A stretch of DNA of 64,000 bases, from contig JAFVGB010000002.1 of assembly GCA_017475185.1 (NCBI GenBank), positions 1-64,000 on the forward strand. The letters run 5' to 3'. Made by a program: the position numbers and the translations under genes. Every line of letters starts with the position of its first letter. The stretch's first letter is position 1. Source of the stretch: Clostridia bacterium. Its GTDB lineage: Bacteria > Bacillota_A > Clostridia > TANB77 > CAG-508. Below the pieces are notes generated by a model, which had not been told where the DNA came from, did not search any database, and was given only the letters and a program-made list of their open reading frames with translations. This document shows positions 34,333 through 43,521 of this stretch, piece after piece.

Positions 34333-34517
34333 TAATTATCTCCTTTTAAATTTGTGGTTACTGGTGTATCAGCATAACAATGACTTAACTTAAGTATTTC
34401 CACGTCATGCTGTATTGCAATTACATATGCTTTTATACTCCAAGCTTCATATAGTAAAAATATGAAAGCTACGAAGAAAAAAAGACCAATAATAGATACA
34501 TCATTATCATTATTCAT
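34332..34517 (-). CDS. Small membrane protein (61 aa)
   Basis: One transmembrane segment at ~9-30 (IIGLFFFVAFIFLLYEAW) after a short acidic N-terminus. Overlaps both neighbours. Could act at the host envelope; unknown. Confidence 0.7.
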   Translation of the reverse strand: MNNDNDVSIIGLFFFVAFIFLLYEAWSIKAYVIAIQHDVEILKLSHCYADTPVTTNLKGDN

Positions 34518-34831
34518 TGAATCATTCCTTTCATTCTATAAACAGTTACTAAATTATAAATATTATCTGCATCGGTCTTAACCATATTTGCATATTTAGT
34601 AGTACCTTTAGTTAAACCTAAATCAATTAAATAATCATATACCTCCGTAATTACTTGATTCATATCAATATTTCTGTAATTACACAATTGAATAGTTCCA
34701 ACACCATCTTTTACAGAAATACCTAAATTTACTTTATAAGTACCAATAAACATATCAGGAAATATATCATTTGCAAGAACAATACTTAAATTAAATAAGT
34801 CATATTCTTTATGAAAAAAATCTTGATCCAT
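34514..34831 (-). CDS. Family-A small protein (105 aa)
   Basis: C-terminus 'TDADNIYNLVTVYRMKGMIQ' is a good family-A signature. ATGA overlap with the membrane-protein gene. Confidence 0.76.
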   Translation of the reverse strand: MDQDFFHKEYDLFNLSIVLANDIFPDMFIGTYKVNLGISVKDGVGTIQLCNYRNIDMNQVITEVYDYLIDLGLTKGTTKYANMVKTDADNIYNLVTVYRMKGMIQ

Positions 34832-34839
34832 GATACCTC

Positions 34840-35256
34840 CTATTCTATTTCTGTTTCACCGTAATAACGTTGTAAAGCATATTGTAAAACTACATACGCT
34901 TTTTCATTCTGTGTTTCATACGGAAGACCCATAATTCTAGCAAATCCTTCTTGAACAGAAAGTAATTCATTGCGCCGGTTCGCTTTAAATTCCTTAACAC
35001 AGAAGAAGACATCTCGAATATAATCTGGTAAATATTTAGTAAGAGTTTGTTCCATTTCAAAACTAAAATCATCTTTTAGCCATTCATTCATACGGATACA
35101 ACTCTTAAAGTTTTCCATATCAAATGTACCTTTATATTTAGGTAACAAATTTAACACATTCTTAGCATTTAATGACTGCGGACGCGCATCACCAATTGCT
35201 TCAAAACCTGATTCATCTTGAAGTTTCTTTATAATATCCTTATTATTCATAATCAA
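34840..35256 (-). CDS. Hypothetical protein (138 aa)
   Basis: Helical protein; 'YAL QRYYGETEIE'-like end and a central 'IRDVFFCVKEFKANRRNELL'. No known motif. Overlaps the upstream gene by 14 nt. Confidence 0.72.
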   Translation of the reverse strand: MIMNNKDIIKKLQDESGFEAIGDARPQSLNAKNVLNLLPKYKGTFDMENFKSCIRMNEWLKDDFSFEMEQTLTKYLPDYIRDVFFCVKEFKANRRNELLSVQEGFARIMGLPYETQNEKAYVVLQYALQRYYGETEIE

Positions 35257-35449
35257 TCCTTTCTTGTAGCTGTTTAATTAACTTGTCATTAGTTTCAGAT
35301 GCTTTTACTATTATAGTATCTAAAACAGATTGTCTTTCATGATCTAGATAATTCATATAAGCCTGTGTTAAACAGCAACACATAAAGCAAGCAAATATTA
35401 TCTTATCATCTAAATCACTTATAAGTATTAAAAACATTATAAACCACAT
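35243..35449 (-). CDS. Small membrane protein (68 aa)
   Basis: Hydrophobic N-terminal half (MWFIMFLILISD, ACFMCCCLTQAY) with a Cys cluster, then a cytoplasmic helix. Preceded by a structured leader (35456-35545). Confidence 0.65.
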   Translation of the reverse strand: MWFIMFLILISDLDDKIIFACFMCCCLTQAYMNYLDHERQSVLDTIIVKASETNDKLIKQLQERIDYE

Positions 35450-35469
35450 TTATTTTTTTCCTTTCAGTT

Positions 35470-35538
35470 TCTTTTGTCTTGAGGGAGAACCAGGTACACA
35501 AGAAACATAAGGGTCATCATATTACTGACAACCCTTAT
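35470..35538 (-). other. Structured leader with two hairpins
   Basis: CATAAGGG/CCCTTATG hairpin, followed by a TTTCTTGTGT/ACAAAAGAAA stem whose loop holds TGGTTCTCCCTC. The same loop motif is found in the hairpin at 43994-44050 and at 25717. Confidence 0.45.
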
Positions 35539-35548
35539 GACCACTCAT

Positions 35549-36916
35549 CTAACCATTCTTTCCTTTCTCAATAACAAACGGATATACTTCACCTCTAATC
35601 AATGCTGGAGGCGTAAAGTCTGGATGATCCAAACACATATAGATTACCGGACAATTACTTGTTGTTTCTTTATCACCATCCAATGGATCATAGAAGTCAC
35701 TCATAATTATCAATGTATCTAGATGATCACCTTTGTAATGCTCTTTAACATATTCAAAGTTTTTACGCATATCATTACCACCATCTGACTTAAACTCAAA
35801 TTCATGTAATGTGCTTTTATTTCCAGCAGTATATGTTCTGCATGTTTCAGGATAAACCTCAGAACCACAACACCATACATCTATCTGAAAATCTTTGAAC
35901 TGTGTAAGAATCGTAAACAGATGATCCATCATTGCGTGTAACTCTGTATCATAAATTGAACCAGAAGTATCTACTGCAACACCAATGTGCATCTTAGGAG
36001 TTCTTCCAGCTGAAGGCAAGATTAAACCATTTGCAATACCCGATCTGCTCGGTTTATTCCAAGTATAGTTATCTTTCATCCAACCTCTGATATACTTTGT
36101 CAATGCACGTCTCCAGTTAAACGGTTGAGGCTTATAAGCTTTCTCAATCATTCTATCAATTGCAGATGAACCAGTACCATTCGTTTTAGATCCAAAGACT
36201 TCAGCCATCTTAGAGATAACTTCATTTCTTGTAGTATCATCAACCATAGGCATATGTTCATCGATCTGAGGACATCCTGATTTATTATTACCATCAAAAG
36301 TAAACTCAGGATTCTTAGCATTTGCTTTTGCATTAGCTACATTCGGATTCTGAGGTTGTTCACGTTCAGCATCTTTCTTAAGATCTTCGTAAATAGTTTC
36401 TGCATCCCAGTTTCTATACTTAGACTCATATAATACAAAGTCAGGCATATTACCTACAGATTGATGGATACAATCACCTCTTGCATTAGTTGATTCGTTA
36501 TTATGTAACAAACTATTAATCTCATAGTCTGTTGCCATATTCCAGAGTTGCCATCTTAGACGACCTTCTTCATTCATCATATCTTTATAGATACCTTGTT
36601 GTGTACCTCTATCGAATGTTAAACCAAGAAGATGCATTAACTCATGACATAAGATAAACATCATTTCATATTTACCTACATGACAATCAATTTCTTCACC
36701 TTCTTGTGTATGCTGAATTGGATCTGCATTAAACTTTTCAACAGCAGCTGCATTAATGTAAATTGCTTTACCATTTGTCCAACCCATAACATCTTTACCA
36801 GGTTCATCAACAATTACCCAACCAATACGTGTTATTAGCTGAGCATAAATCGGAAAGTCTAAAACTAATTCAATGATAGCTTTCTCACAAATATCTTCTA
36901 CTTGTTTACTAGCCAT
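35549..36916 (-). CDS. DUF2201-type metallopeptidase/VWA protein
   Basis: 455 residues. HELMHLLG at 91-95 is the metallopeptidase-like helix of DUF2201 (VWA-like) proteins. The C-terminal half is a von Willebrand A domain with MIDAS DTSGS at 316-320. A Gly/Asn/Lys-rich linker separates them. This domain pair is normally encoded beside a MoxR-type AAA+ ATPase, as here (37419-38654). Such pairs act as metal-dependent chaperone-like machines that load or remodel partner proteins; the phage target is unknown. Confidence 0.85.
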   Translation of the reverse strand: MASKQVEDICEKAIIELVLDFPIYAQLITRIGWVIVDEPGKDVMGWTNGKAIYINAAAVEKFNADPIQHTQEGEEIDCHVGKYEMMFILCHELMHLLGLTFDRGTQQGIYKDMMNEEGRLRWQLWNMATDYEINSLLHNNESTNARGDCIHQSVGNMPDFVLYESKYRNWDAETIYEDLKKDAEREQPQNPNVANAKANAKNPEFTFDGNNKSGCPQIDEHMPMVDDTTRNEVISKMAEVFGSKTNGTGSSAIDRMIEKAYKPQPFNWRRALTKYIRGWMKDNYTWNKPSRSGIANGLILPSAGRTPKMHIGVAVDTSGSIYDTELHAMMDHLFTILTQFKDFQIDVWCCGSEVYPETCRTYTAGNKSTLHEFEFKSDGGNDMRKNFEYVKEHYKGDHLDTLIIMSDFYDPLDGDKETTSNCPVIYMCLDHPDFTPPALIRGEVYPFVIEKGKNG

Positions 36917-36919
36917 GAC

Positions 36920-37333
36920 TTATTCTCCTTCAGTTGATTCGTTAACACTATCATCCTGTACACTGTCTAAGAATTCTTTAACAGCATCAGGACCTTTATC
37001 ATCAAGCATATTTTTAAGTATTTCTTTTTGTCTTTCTTCTGATGTATTTCTCCACGTTTGTTTAATTATTTCTTGGGCTTCAGCTTCAGCTTGTGCTTTA
37101 GCTTCTTGTTCAAGTACAGCCACATCTCTGATATTAAACTCTGTTGTATCAAAATCCTCAACAGTATTAATAATATCTCTTGCAGATTCCTCAGAGCTAA
37201 AATCAGTGGCAGACTTATAAGAATAAACAGGTTCAACTGTTGTTACTATTCTTGTTTTAATACCAACACCCTGAGTTATTCGATCAAACCTGATAAAGGC
37301 TTCATCTTTATATTGTACAACATATTTTGACAT
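36920..37333 (-). CDS. Hypothetical protein in MoxR/VWA module (137 aa)
   Basis: N-terminal strands then a long, Ala/Glu-rich helix (VAVLEQEAKAQAEAEAQEIIKQTW, ~88-112) and an acidic tail. Sits between the VWA and ATPase genes with 3 nt to the former, so it is likely part of the same complex. Confidence 0.72.
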   Translation of the reverse strand: MSKYVVQYKDEAFIRFDRITQGVGIKTRIVTTVEPVYSYKSATDFSSEESARDIINTVEDFDTTEFNIRDVAVLEQEAKAQAEAEAQEIIKQTWRNTSEERQKEILKNMLDDKGPDAVKEFLDSVQDDSVNESTEGE

Positions 37334-37371
37334 TTTAATTTCCTTTCGTTAATGCTGGTTGTGCGTAATCT

Positions 37372-37404
37372 TTTAGGCTGGACTACTTAATTTCATCCAG
37401 CCTA
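37372..37404 (-). other. Intercistronic hairpin
   Basis: Perfect 9-bp stem TTAGGCTGG/CCAGCCTAA, 15-nt loop, no T run, between ATPase stop and next gene. Confidence 0.5.
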
Positions 37405-37418
37405 ACTCATTATCTGGA

Positions 37419-38654
37419 TTAGCTTCTCAATGATAATGTACCAAGTTTAATTAACTCAGGTGCATCTTTCATCGGATTGAATACCTTCAGATTACCTTTT
37501 AATCTATCCAGTCTGATTAACTGAGTGATATTGATAATCTTATTGGCGTTGGATTTCAGATGATTACTTGCATTGATGAAGTTAAGTACATATTTACGAC
37601 ATAACTCATCATCCTGAGTATTGACAATAGCTGAGATACAAGCTAACTGAACAGCCCAGAATTGATCCACAGACTCTGATTTGAAGTCTTTACCATCAAC
37701 CAGAATATCATGCCAATCTTGATATTTAGCTTTATCCTTTAACCATGTAAAGAATCTAGATGTCATACCAAGACCTAATCTACCAGTACAATACGATTGT
37801 TTTTCTTCAATCGTAAATCCACCAGTTTCTTTTGTACCATTAGGTAATGCTAAGACGCGCTCAACAACTTCCCAAGATCTTGGTGTTACGATAATATCTG
37901 TATACAGACAATCTGCTTTATCACCAAATCTATTCTCAATAGCTACGGTATCATATAACATACCTTCACCCTGAGTCTTAAGGAAGGTCATAACATCTAA
38001 GTTACCACCGTGATTTAATCTGTGATTCATCCAAGATTCAAAGTTAGCTTTAACATTGAAGTGACTGAATCTGTTAGACAATGGACCACTGAACTCAGTA
38101 ACTGTATTATTAAAAGCTGCTGGGTTAGATGAACCAATGATGAGATAGCCTTCAGGTACTTTATATTCTCCCAGAGCTCGATCTTGAATTAACTGGAAAG
38201 CTGCATTCAAGATTGCTGCTTGACCTTGGTTCATTTCATCTAAGTGGATTACACCACCTGAGAATTCACCATCATCTCTAGGCCACATGCTAGGAATAGC
38301 CCATACAGTTGCCATTTCACCTTTTTCATTCTTAGTAGGAATCGGAACACCAACTAAGTCAACAGGTTCTTTCATTGACAAACGTACATCACAAACATCT
38401 GGATTCCAAGGTTTAACCTTTTCACCAGCTGCTATGCGTCTTTGATACTCAAGCACTTTATCATTATTCCATTGTTGGACTGCTTGAGACTTACCAACAC
38501 CTGGAGCTCCCCATTGCATTAACGAATCGTTGGCTGCCAAAGCAATGTCATACATTCTTTTCATACCAGGGATTTCATTACCATCTTTGTCGATAATAGT
38601 ATCGATTGTAAAAGAAGGCATGGAGATTTTATCAGCAATTTTATTAGTACTCAT
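37419..38654 (-). CDS. MoxR-type AAA+ ATPase
   Basis: 411 residues. Walker A GAPGVGKS at 49-56, Walker B VIHLDEMNQ (~135), sensor-1 'IIGSSNPAAFN' and 'GPLSNRFSHFNV' (arginine-finger region) match the MoxR class. The neighbouring DUF2201-VWA gene is its usual partner. The ATPase would power assembly or metal-cofactor insertion in a client through the VWA subunit. Confidence 0.88.
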   Translation of the reverse strand: MSTNKIADKISMPSFTIDTIIDKDGNEIPGMKRMYDIALAANDSLMQWGAPGVGKSQAVQQWNNDKVLEYQRRIAAGEKVKPWNPDVCDVRLSMKEPVDLVGVPIPTKNEKGEMATVWAIPSMWPRDDGEFSGGVIHLDEMNQGQAAILNAAFQLIQDRALGEYKVPEGYLIIGSSNPAAFNNTVTEFSGPLSNRFSHFNVKANFESWMNHRLNHGGNLDVMTFLKTQGEGMLYDTVAIENRFGDKADCLYTDIIVTPRSWEVVERVLALPNGTKETGGFTIEEKQSYCTGRLGLGMTSRFFTWLKDKAKYQDWHDILVDGKDFKSESVDQFWAVQLACISAIVNTQDDELCRKYVLNFINASNHLKSNANKIINITQLIRLDRLKGNLKVFNPMKDAPELIKLGTLSLRS

Positions 38655-38758
38655 ATTAGTTTCCTTTCATAAATGAGTGGTTATTGAAAAAGTTTACTAT
38701 ATTATATTAGGAAGAAATCAACCTAAACAATATAATATTGACCTAAATAAATATTTAT

Positions 38759-39859
38759 TTAAGCGGTTTGTTCTACAGGATCCGGCATAAATCTAGGCTC
38801 TGTATTATCAGGATACATGCAATCTACAATATCACTGAACTTAAAGTCATATAACCGGACTAAACTAGCTACATCACCTATAGCTGAGTTTTTCGTTTTT
38901 GGCAATGATTTCCTATTACAACAGTGTGCAATTAAGAATAACTTACGAATATCTTTAGGATATCTGTAATCATCATTTACCTCGATTTTATTACCATTGG
39001 CATCATAATCTTCTGGTATTGAATGTTCAGATTTCTTAAGATGTTCCATACATGCTGCACATCCTCTGTATCTACATACTATATCTTGTATAGAATGTAA
39101 CCAATACATATCTGCTGCAACGATCTTTCTAAAGAATGTTTCGATGCGATCTACATCATAGTGTCCGAATAAATCTCTAAGAACACTCTTTTTAGTCTCA
39201 AGATCCCAACCTGTCTTACCAAAGAATAAACAGTCAAACATTACAGGATCTCTTTGAAATTCACTGTAACTATATTCATTTGGATTTTTCTTATAGTAAT
39301 CGAAAGTAAGATCTTCAGATGTAAATTCTTGTCTTATTTCACTATGATACTTAAAGAAGGACATATCATCACCATCGAGTTTATCCTTAAAATCTGTAAA
39401 ATCATCTGTACAAATAATCTTACTAATAAATCGATCTACTCTTTGAGCATAATGAGATGCAGGATTTCCAAGTAACTTACGTCTTTCTTCAAGCGTAAGA
39501 TAACCAGTTAATCTTTCACCATCTAATTTCAAATCTGAGTTATCATCATAGACATTATCATCAAAGAAATTCAGATAGGCATCTTCATCAATTCTGCCTT
39601 CTTGTTTATATTTAAGACATGTAAGAAACGGAATAACTGTTTCTTTACGAACTGAACCACCGTATCTTGATGAAAATCTTACTAATACTGAAGATCCATT
39701 ACCAGACATAATTTCTTCCAGCATTTTATCTGCATCAAGATCTAAGGTTAAGTTTTTATTTGGATAAAAGTAACACTGATTTAATTGTTCAGTAATTACA
39801 TTTTGGGCACGAGGACTTAAGGAATCAAGCCATTCATTAAGGGTGATTGTCTTGGTCAT
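38759..39859 (-). CDS. Hypothetical protein (366 aa)
   Basis: Largely helical protein with a Cys/His patch (CRYRGCAACMEHL) near residue 270 that might bind metal. It lies just upstream of the ATPase gene in the same orientation and may be part of its module. No domain recognised. Confidence 0.72.
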   Translation of the reverse strand: MTKTITLNEWLDSLSPRAQNVITEQLNQCYFYPNKNLTLDLDADKMLEEIMSGNGSSVLVRFSSRYGGSVRKETVIPFLTCLKYKQEGRIDEDAYLNFFDDNVYDDNSDLKLDGERLTGYLTLEERRKLLGNPASHYAQRVDRFISKIICTDDFTDFKDKLDGDDMSFFKYHSEIRQEFTSEDLTFDYYKKNPNEYSYSEFQRDPVMFDCLFFGKTGWDLETKKSVLRDLFGHYDVDRIETFFRKIVAADMYWLHSIQDIVCRYRGCAACMEHLKKSEHSIPEDYDANGNKIEVNDDYRYPKDIRKLFLIAHCCNRKSLPKTKNSAIGDVASLVRLYDFKFSDIVDCMYPDNTEPRFMPDPVEQTA

Positions 39860-39889
39860 ATCGTATTCTCCTTTAGTTAAGGGTTAATA

Positions 39890-40183
39890 TTAGCTTTTGA
39901 CAGGTAAGTACGAAGTGCACTTAATTGTCGTTACCTCAGAAGTAGAGGTATAATCGTCTGGATCAATTTCAGGATGATCCAAGAAGATTTGTTTAGTATC
40001 TACAGATGATCTGATCGATACTGTTTTATTTACGCATCCAATGTCTGCGTATTCTGATTTACCTGGAGCTACATCTTCCAGGATTTCGGCTCTGCGCAAC
40101 TCATATTTTTTCTTAGCTGCTTTAGCCTCTAAGTCAAGAATTACCAATTCTCTGACTTCTTCTTCTGTACATTTATCTCTCAT
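39890..40183 (-). CDS. Small hypothetical protein (97 aa)
   Basis: N-terminal helix ('EEEVRELVILDLEAKAAKKKYELRRAEIL') followed by beta-rich C-terminus. Arrangement resembles small Gam- or scaffolding-like phage proteins, but evidence is thin. Confidence 0.7.
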   Translation of the reverse strand: MRDKCTEEEVRELVILDLEAKAAKKKYELRRAEILEDVAPGKSEYADIGCVNKTVSIRSSVDTKQIFLDHPEIDPDDYTSTSEVTTIKCTSYLPVKS

Positions 40184-40223
40184 GATTTTTTTCCTTTCTT
40201 AAAAGATGGTTAATGAAATTGAA

Positions 40224-40314
40224 GAGGTCGCAAGTTGAGAAGTCTTACGACCTCAGTTAGTCCTTTGCCATTTTAAACTCTTGGCTGAGCTGTGTTAACC
40301 TCATCGACTGAGGT
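40224..40314 (-). other. Two tandem intercistronic hairpins
   Basis: GAGGTCG/CGACCTC (40224-40254) and ACCTCA/TGAGGT (40298-40314) in the gap between genes; the arms of both share the ACCTC/GAGGT core, so alternative pairing is possible. Confidence 0.45.
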
Positions 40315-40319
40315 ATTCT

Positions 40320-40799
40320 TTAGTAGTAATCGCCTGTTTCTTGTCTCCTTTTCTCATCAGCAGCTGCTTCTTTATCAGATACTGGAGGATTAGCATACAA
40401 TCCTGTGCGTTTTTGTAATACTTTTATTTGATTCAAGGTAAGACTTGTCATTCGTATTACATAAGATCTTTCAGGAATTTCACCAATATAACCTGAATGA
40501 AAGCATCTTACATATCGTCTCTCATCAATAGGTCTGATTCCATACTCATCAGCATCAGAAGCTAACTTAAGTATTTCTTTATAAGCATCATCCTGACGTT
40601 TTTGATACTCTTTACGATTATTTCTAGACCGTCTAGAGATTAGGTTGTTCCAAAGTCTACGTTTTTCTTTTTCAGGATCAGTATACTTTTGACCTTCTCT
40701 ACCGTGTTGCCTACCTAATTGAGCATCAAGAGCATCTAATTCAGCGATAATCTCTTCTAAAGTGTATTCAGAATATCCTTTTCTACGTTCTTTAGCCAT
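40320..40799 (-). CDS. Hypothetical basic protein (159 aa)
   Basis: Highly charged, with many Arg and Lys (RRSRNNRKEYQKRQ) and a helical N-terminus ('YTLEEIIAELDALDAQLG'). GGAGAAAAAAT precedes the ATG at 40799, not the ATG at 40820. Possible nucleic-acid binding. Confidence 0.72.
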   Translation of the reverse strand: MAKERRKGYSEYTLEEIIAELDALDAQLGRQHGREGQKYTDPEKEKRRLWNNLISRRSRNNRKEYQKRQDDAYKEILKLASDADEYGIRPIDERRYVRCFHSGYIGEIPERSYVIRMTSLTLNQIKVLQKRTGLYANPPVSDKEAAADEKRRQETGDYY

Positions 40800-40866
40800 A
40801 TTTTTTCTCCAAAATAACAAATTACGCTGTCAATATAACTCAGATTTATTAATGAAGTACTAATAT

Positions 40867-41625
40867 TTAAGAGTTATTCACGATTTTTTCGGTTTTAGTT
40901 GTTAATTTTTCTAAAACCTCTAATAAAATCCTAGCAACATAATAGTCACCAGCATTTATATTTTCACATGTTAATCGACGGATTACTTGTTCTGCACTCT
41001 CCTTGGTTGTAGGTTGATCAGTATTTTGTACAACAATATCCATTACATGTTGTACTTGTTGTTCTTTTTCAAGACCTTCTATTTTACCAGAATCATCTTT
41101 TCCAAATTCATATTTCACATAAGATAAACCATTTCGACGATATATCTTATCTTTTAATAATGCTTTTGAAATACCGGTAAAGTGTACTCCTAATCTATCA
41201 GCTAAATCTTTAATGCTTTCAAAAATTTCACCAGTTTGTTTACACATTACAGTAACATGTCTTGGTCCTTTTTTCACAGGTTCAGTTACAGTTCTCGTAA
41301 GCGTTGATTTATCTGATAACCGATAATAACTTTTACCTGCATGTTTAAATACATTATGATGATTAAGGCTATCACTGATAACATAATTATCAACTTTAAG
41401 TTTCTTTGATAAGTCTTTAATCGTATTAAACACCTCCTTTGTTTCAAGACATATCAATTTCTTATGTTGTTTAATTCTGCCAATGCGTTGAACTTTAAAA
41501 CCATTCAACATAATAGGTTCTTTTGTATCCAATAACTTAGACATCTTAAAATTGCTTATCTCTAAAAAAGAGGCAGCATCTTTTAATGACTTAAATTCTT
41601 CGTTATCAATTAAAACTTTACACAT
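40867..41625 (-). CDS. NUMOD1-type DNA-binding protein, three repeats
   Basis: 252 residues with three NUMOD1-like units ('KSLKDAASFLEISNFKMSKLL', 'NTIKDLSKKLKVDNYVISDSL', 'ESIKDLADRLGVHFTGISKAL'), each followed by a basic strand, and no nuclease. The C-terminal segment (NAGDYYVARILLEVLEKL) resembles that of 5925-6518. So the phage has at least two nuclease-free NUMOD proteins that share a C-terminal domain, likely regulators. Confidence 0.72.
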   Translation of the reverse strand: MCKVLIDNEEFKSLKDAASFLEISNFKMSKLLDTKEPIMLNGFKVQRIGRIKQHKKLICLETKEVFNTIKDLSKKLKVDNYVISDSLNHHNVFKHAGKSYYRLSDKSTLTRTVTEPVKKGPRHVTVMCKQTGEIFESIKDLADRLGVHFTGISKALLKDKIYRRNGLSYVKYEFGKDDSGKIEGLEKEQQVQHVMDIVVQNTDQPTTKESAEQVIRRLTCENINAGDYYVARILLEVLEKLTTKTEKIVNNS

Positions 41626-41716
41626 ATTATTTTCCTTTCAATTAAATAAGTGTGAGGGTTAAAATAAAGTTAAATTCATAATAATATAATAAACCTTATT
41701 TTTCAACCTAAAAGAA

Positions 41717-41950
41717 TTATTTTTCAGGTTGATATTGACATACATCACAGTAGTCATACCAGATGGCATCATCGTCTTTAATATCTGCAACAGAACCATC
41801 TTCTTCCAGAGTGACATTTAGCCCATCTGTTTCATTCAGATGTTTGACGATTTTCTTAGCCTCTTCTTCACTGTCTGTGAAGTAATAAGGACTATGACAA
41901 TTATCCATTTCATCATGACGACTGATGACATACATATAAGTTTTTTCCAT
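41717..41950 (-). CDS. Small beta-alpha-beta protein (77 aa)
   Basis: 'YMYVISRHDEMDNCHSPYYFTDSEEEAKKIVKHLNE' shows strand, strand, then 'EEAKK' helix; acidic, with C-terminal 'YDYCDVCQYQ'. Common plan in this region. Unknown function. Confidence 0.72.
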   Translation of the reverse strand: MEKTYMYVISRHDEMDNCHSPYYFTDSEEEAKKIVKHLNETDGLNVTLEEDGSVADIKDDDAIWYDYCDVCQYQPEK

Positions 41951-41966
41951 TGGGATTTCCTTTCAG

Positions 41967-42389
41967 TTAAAAGTTACAGGATGCATACTGAGCATATAAT
42001 TCGTTCAGTAATTTGTGGGTTGGTTTAAAGTCTGGAAAGTATTCATTCGTTATTTCCAGAGCTTCAGAATAATCACCGGTATATCCACACTCGTGATTAT
42101 GATATTCGTATTGAAAGATTTCTTCAGGTGTGCAGTTCTCCTTTATTTCTTTATCAATCTCACGATACTTTTTAAATCTAGCATCGAGAGCTTCTTTTGT
42201 TCCATAACCTCCATACCCATCATGATATAGAGTTATACCTTTTTTCTTGAAGTCCTCATAAGTTTGGCCTTCATCAATATAGCCTTCTCTTACAAGACCC
42301 TCAACAAATTGTTTATCACTAAAAGCATAAAAGATTCCAGGCATTTTCATCTTAGATGCTTTATCTTTAATGTCTTGGTACTTACTCAT
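41967..42389 (-). CDS. Hypothetical protein (140 aa)
   Basis: Aromatic-rich alpha/beta protein ('GITLYHDGYGGYGTKEALDARFKKYREIDKEI'). Unrecognised. Confidence 0.72.
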   Translation of the reverse strand: MSKYQDIKDKASKMKMPGIFYAFSDKQFVEGLVREGYIDEGQTYEDFKKKGITLYHDGYGGYGTKEALDARFKKYREIDKEIKENCTPEEIFQYEYHNHECGYTGDYSEALEITNEYFPDFKPTHKLLNELYAQYASCNF

Positions 42390-42402
42390 TTGTTATACTC
42401 CA

Positions 42403-42633
42403 TTAATGTTTTACAGGTTCACTTTTAACAAGATAAAAATCTTTTTCAATACCTTGTTTATGTAATTCATCAAACAATTTACCTATTTCAGCTTTAACTT
42501 GTTCTTCTGACTTACCGTTAGCTTGAATGATCATTACAGGTTCTGTATCAATCATTGTGTCTGGTTTACATACATGTAATTCATATACAGTATCATCCCA
42601 ATTAATTTCATTATTACGTTTGGTTTTACTCAT
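42403..42633 (-). CDS. Small beta-alpha-beta protein (76 aa)
   Basis: 'VYELHVCKPDTMIDTEPVMIIQANGKSEEQVKAEIGKLFDEL' has the strand-strand-helix-strand plan; ends 'DFYLVKSEPVKH'. Unknown function. Confidence 0.72.
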   Translation of the reverse strand: MSKTKRNNEINWDDTVYELHVCKPDTMIDTEPVMIIQANGKSEEQVKAEIGKLFDELHKQGIEKDFYLVKSEPVKH

Positions 42634-42645
42634 ATTTATTTCCTT

Positions 42646-42858
42646 TCACATTCTGGTTTCATTATATTCAAGAAAATAATCAATATACTTTTTGAATTCT
42701 TCTAAAGTCATATCATATTCTCTAGCATAATCTTCTAACTCTTCCTCACTAACATGAGGCTGGTCACATATAAAATCAGGAAAGTGTCCACATTCATAAC
42801 AATCTTTCCAATCTTTTATAGCTTCTTTCTTTAACTTAGCATCAGTCCATTTAGCCAT
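42646..42858 (-). CDS. Small hypothetical protein (70 aa)
   Basis: Acidic helical protein with 'CYECGHFPDFICDQPHVSEEELEDYAREYDMTLEEFKKYI'; CxxC and a downstream Cys suggest a possible metal site. Overlaps the upstream gene by 8 nt. Confidence 0.7.
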   Translation of the reverse strand: MAKWTDAKLKKEAIKDWKDCYECGHFPDFICDQPHVSEEELEDYAREYDMTLEEFKKYIDYFLEYNETRM

Positions 42859-43093
42859 TGCTCACCTCCGTATATTCGTGTTTATCTATTAACAAATAAT
42901 GAATAGCTCCAGATACCATCGTTACTTTACGAAATCTATAGCGAACATTATCATCATCTATAAAGATTTCTTTTTCAGATTCAATATGATTTTCATTGAT
43001 AGTAATCTCACCAATCTCTTTAAGATGTCGTGTTACTTTAATGTTATCAAAATCACATTCGTAATCAAACTTATATTCAGTATACTTAGCCAT
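42851..43093 (-). CDS. Small hypothetical protein (80 aa)
   Basis: Beta-rich protein ('YKFDYECDFDNIKVTRHLKEIGEITINENHIESEKEIFIDDDNVRYRFRKV'). No known motif. Confidence 0.7.
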   Translation of the reverse strand: MAKYTEYKFDYECDFDNIKVTRHLKEIGEITINENHIESEKEIFIDDDNVRYRFRKVTMVSGAIHYLLIDKHEYTEVSNG

Positions 43094-43351
43094 TTATATC
43101 TCCTCATCTTCATCCCAAATTTGTTCTGAAAAACTAGTTACTGCATTATTAAAAGATGTTATAAGTGTTACCGAAGAATCAATATTAATCGGAATACTTT
43201 TTTCTTTACATACATCTTCTAGATATTCTTTAAATTTATCTGCTTCAGACTCATCATCGAATATATATGTATGAGCAGTATCCTTATCGTTATAAATATA
43301 ATAGTTTACAACATAGACAATTTTAAGATCATTACCTAAAACATTAGTCAT
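43094..43351 (-). CDS. Small beta-alpha-beta protein (85 aa)
   Basis: 'YVVNYYIYNDKDTAHTYIFDDESEADKFKEYLEDV' then a beta region and acidic tail; same plan as 41717 and 42403. TAATG overlap with the next gene upstream. Confidence 0.7.
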   Translation of the reverse strand: MTNVLGNDLKIVYVVNYYIYNDKDTAHTYIFDDESEADKFKEYLEDVCKEKSIPINIDSSVTLITSFNNAVTSFSEQIWDEDEEI

Positions 43352-43509
43352 TATTTACCTTCCTTTCTTTCAATATTTACTGGTATACAAATATATTCCA
43401 TCGGTTCTTGTGGTTTATATTGAAATTCACTTATGTATTTCTTTTGTAAAAAAGCTTTCTTTAAAGCATTAGCTATTCTTTTTAATTTTCGCTTAATATT
43501 TTTATTCAT
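43351..43509 (-). CDS. Small basic protein (52 aa)
   Basis: ATG at 43509 with AAAGGAGG 6 nt upstream opens a 52-codon frame, very Lys-rich at the N-terminus (MNKNIKRKLKRIANALKKAF). It ends TAATG into the next gene, the usual packing here. May bind nucleic acid. Confidence 0.72.
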   Translation of the reverse strand: MNKNIKRKLKRIANALKKAFLQKKYISEFQYKPQEPMEYICIPVNIERKEGK

Positions 43510-43521
43510 TTTTTACCTCCT

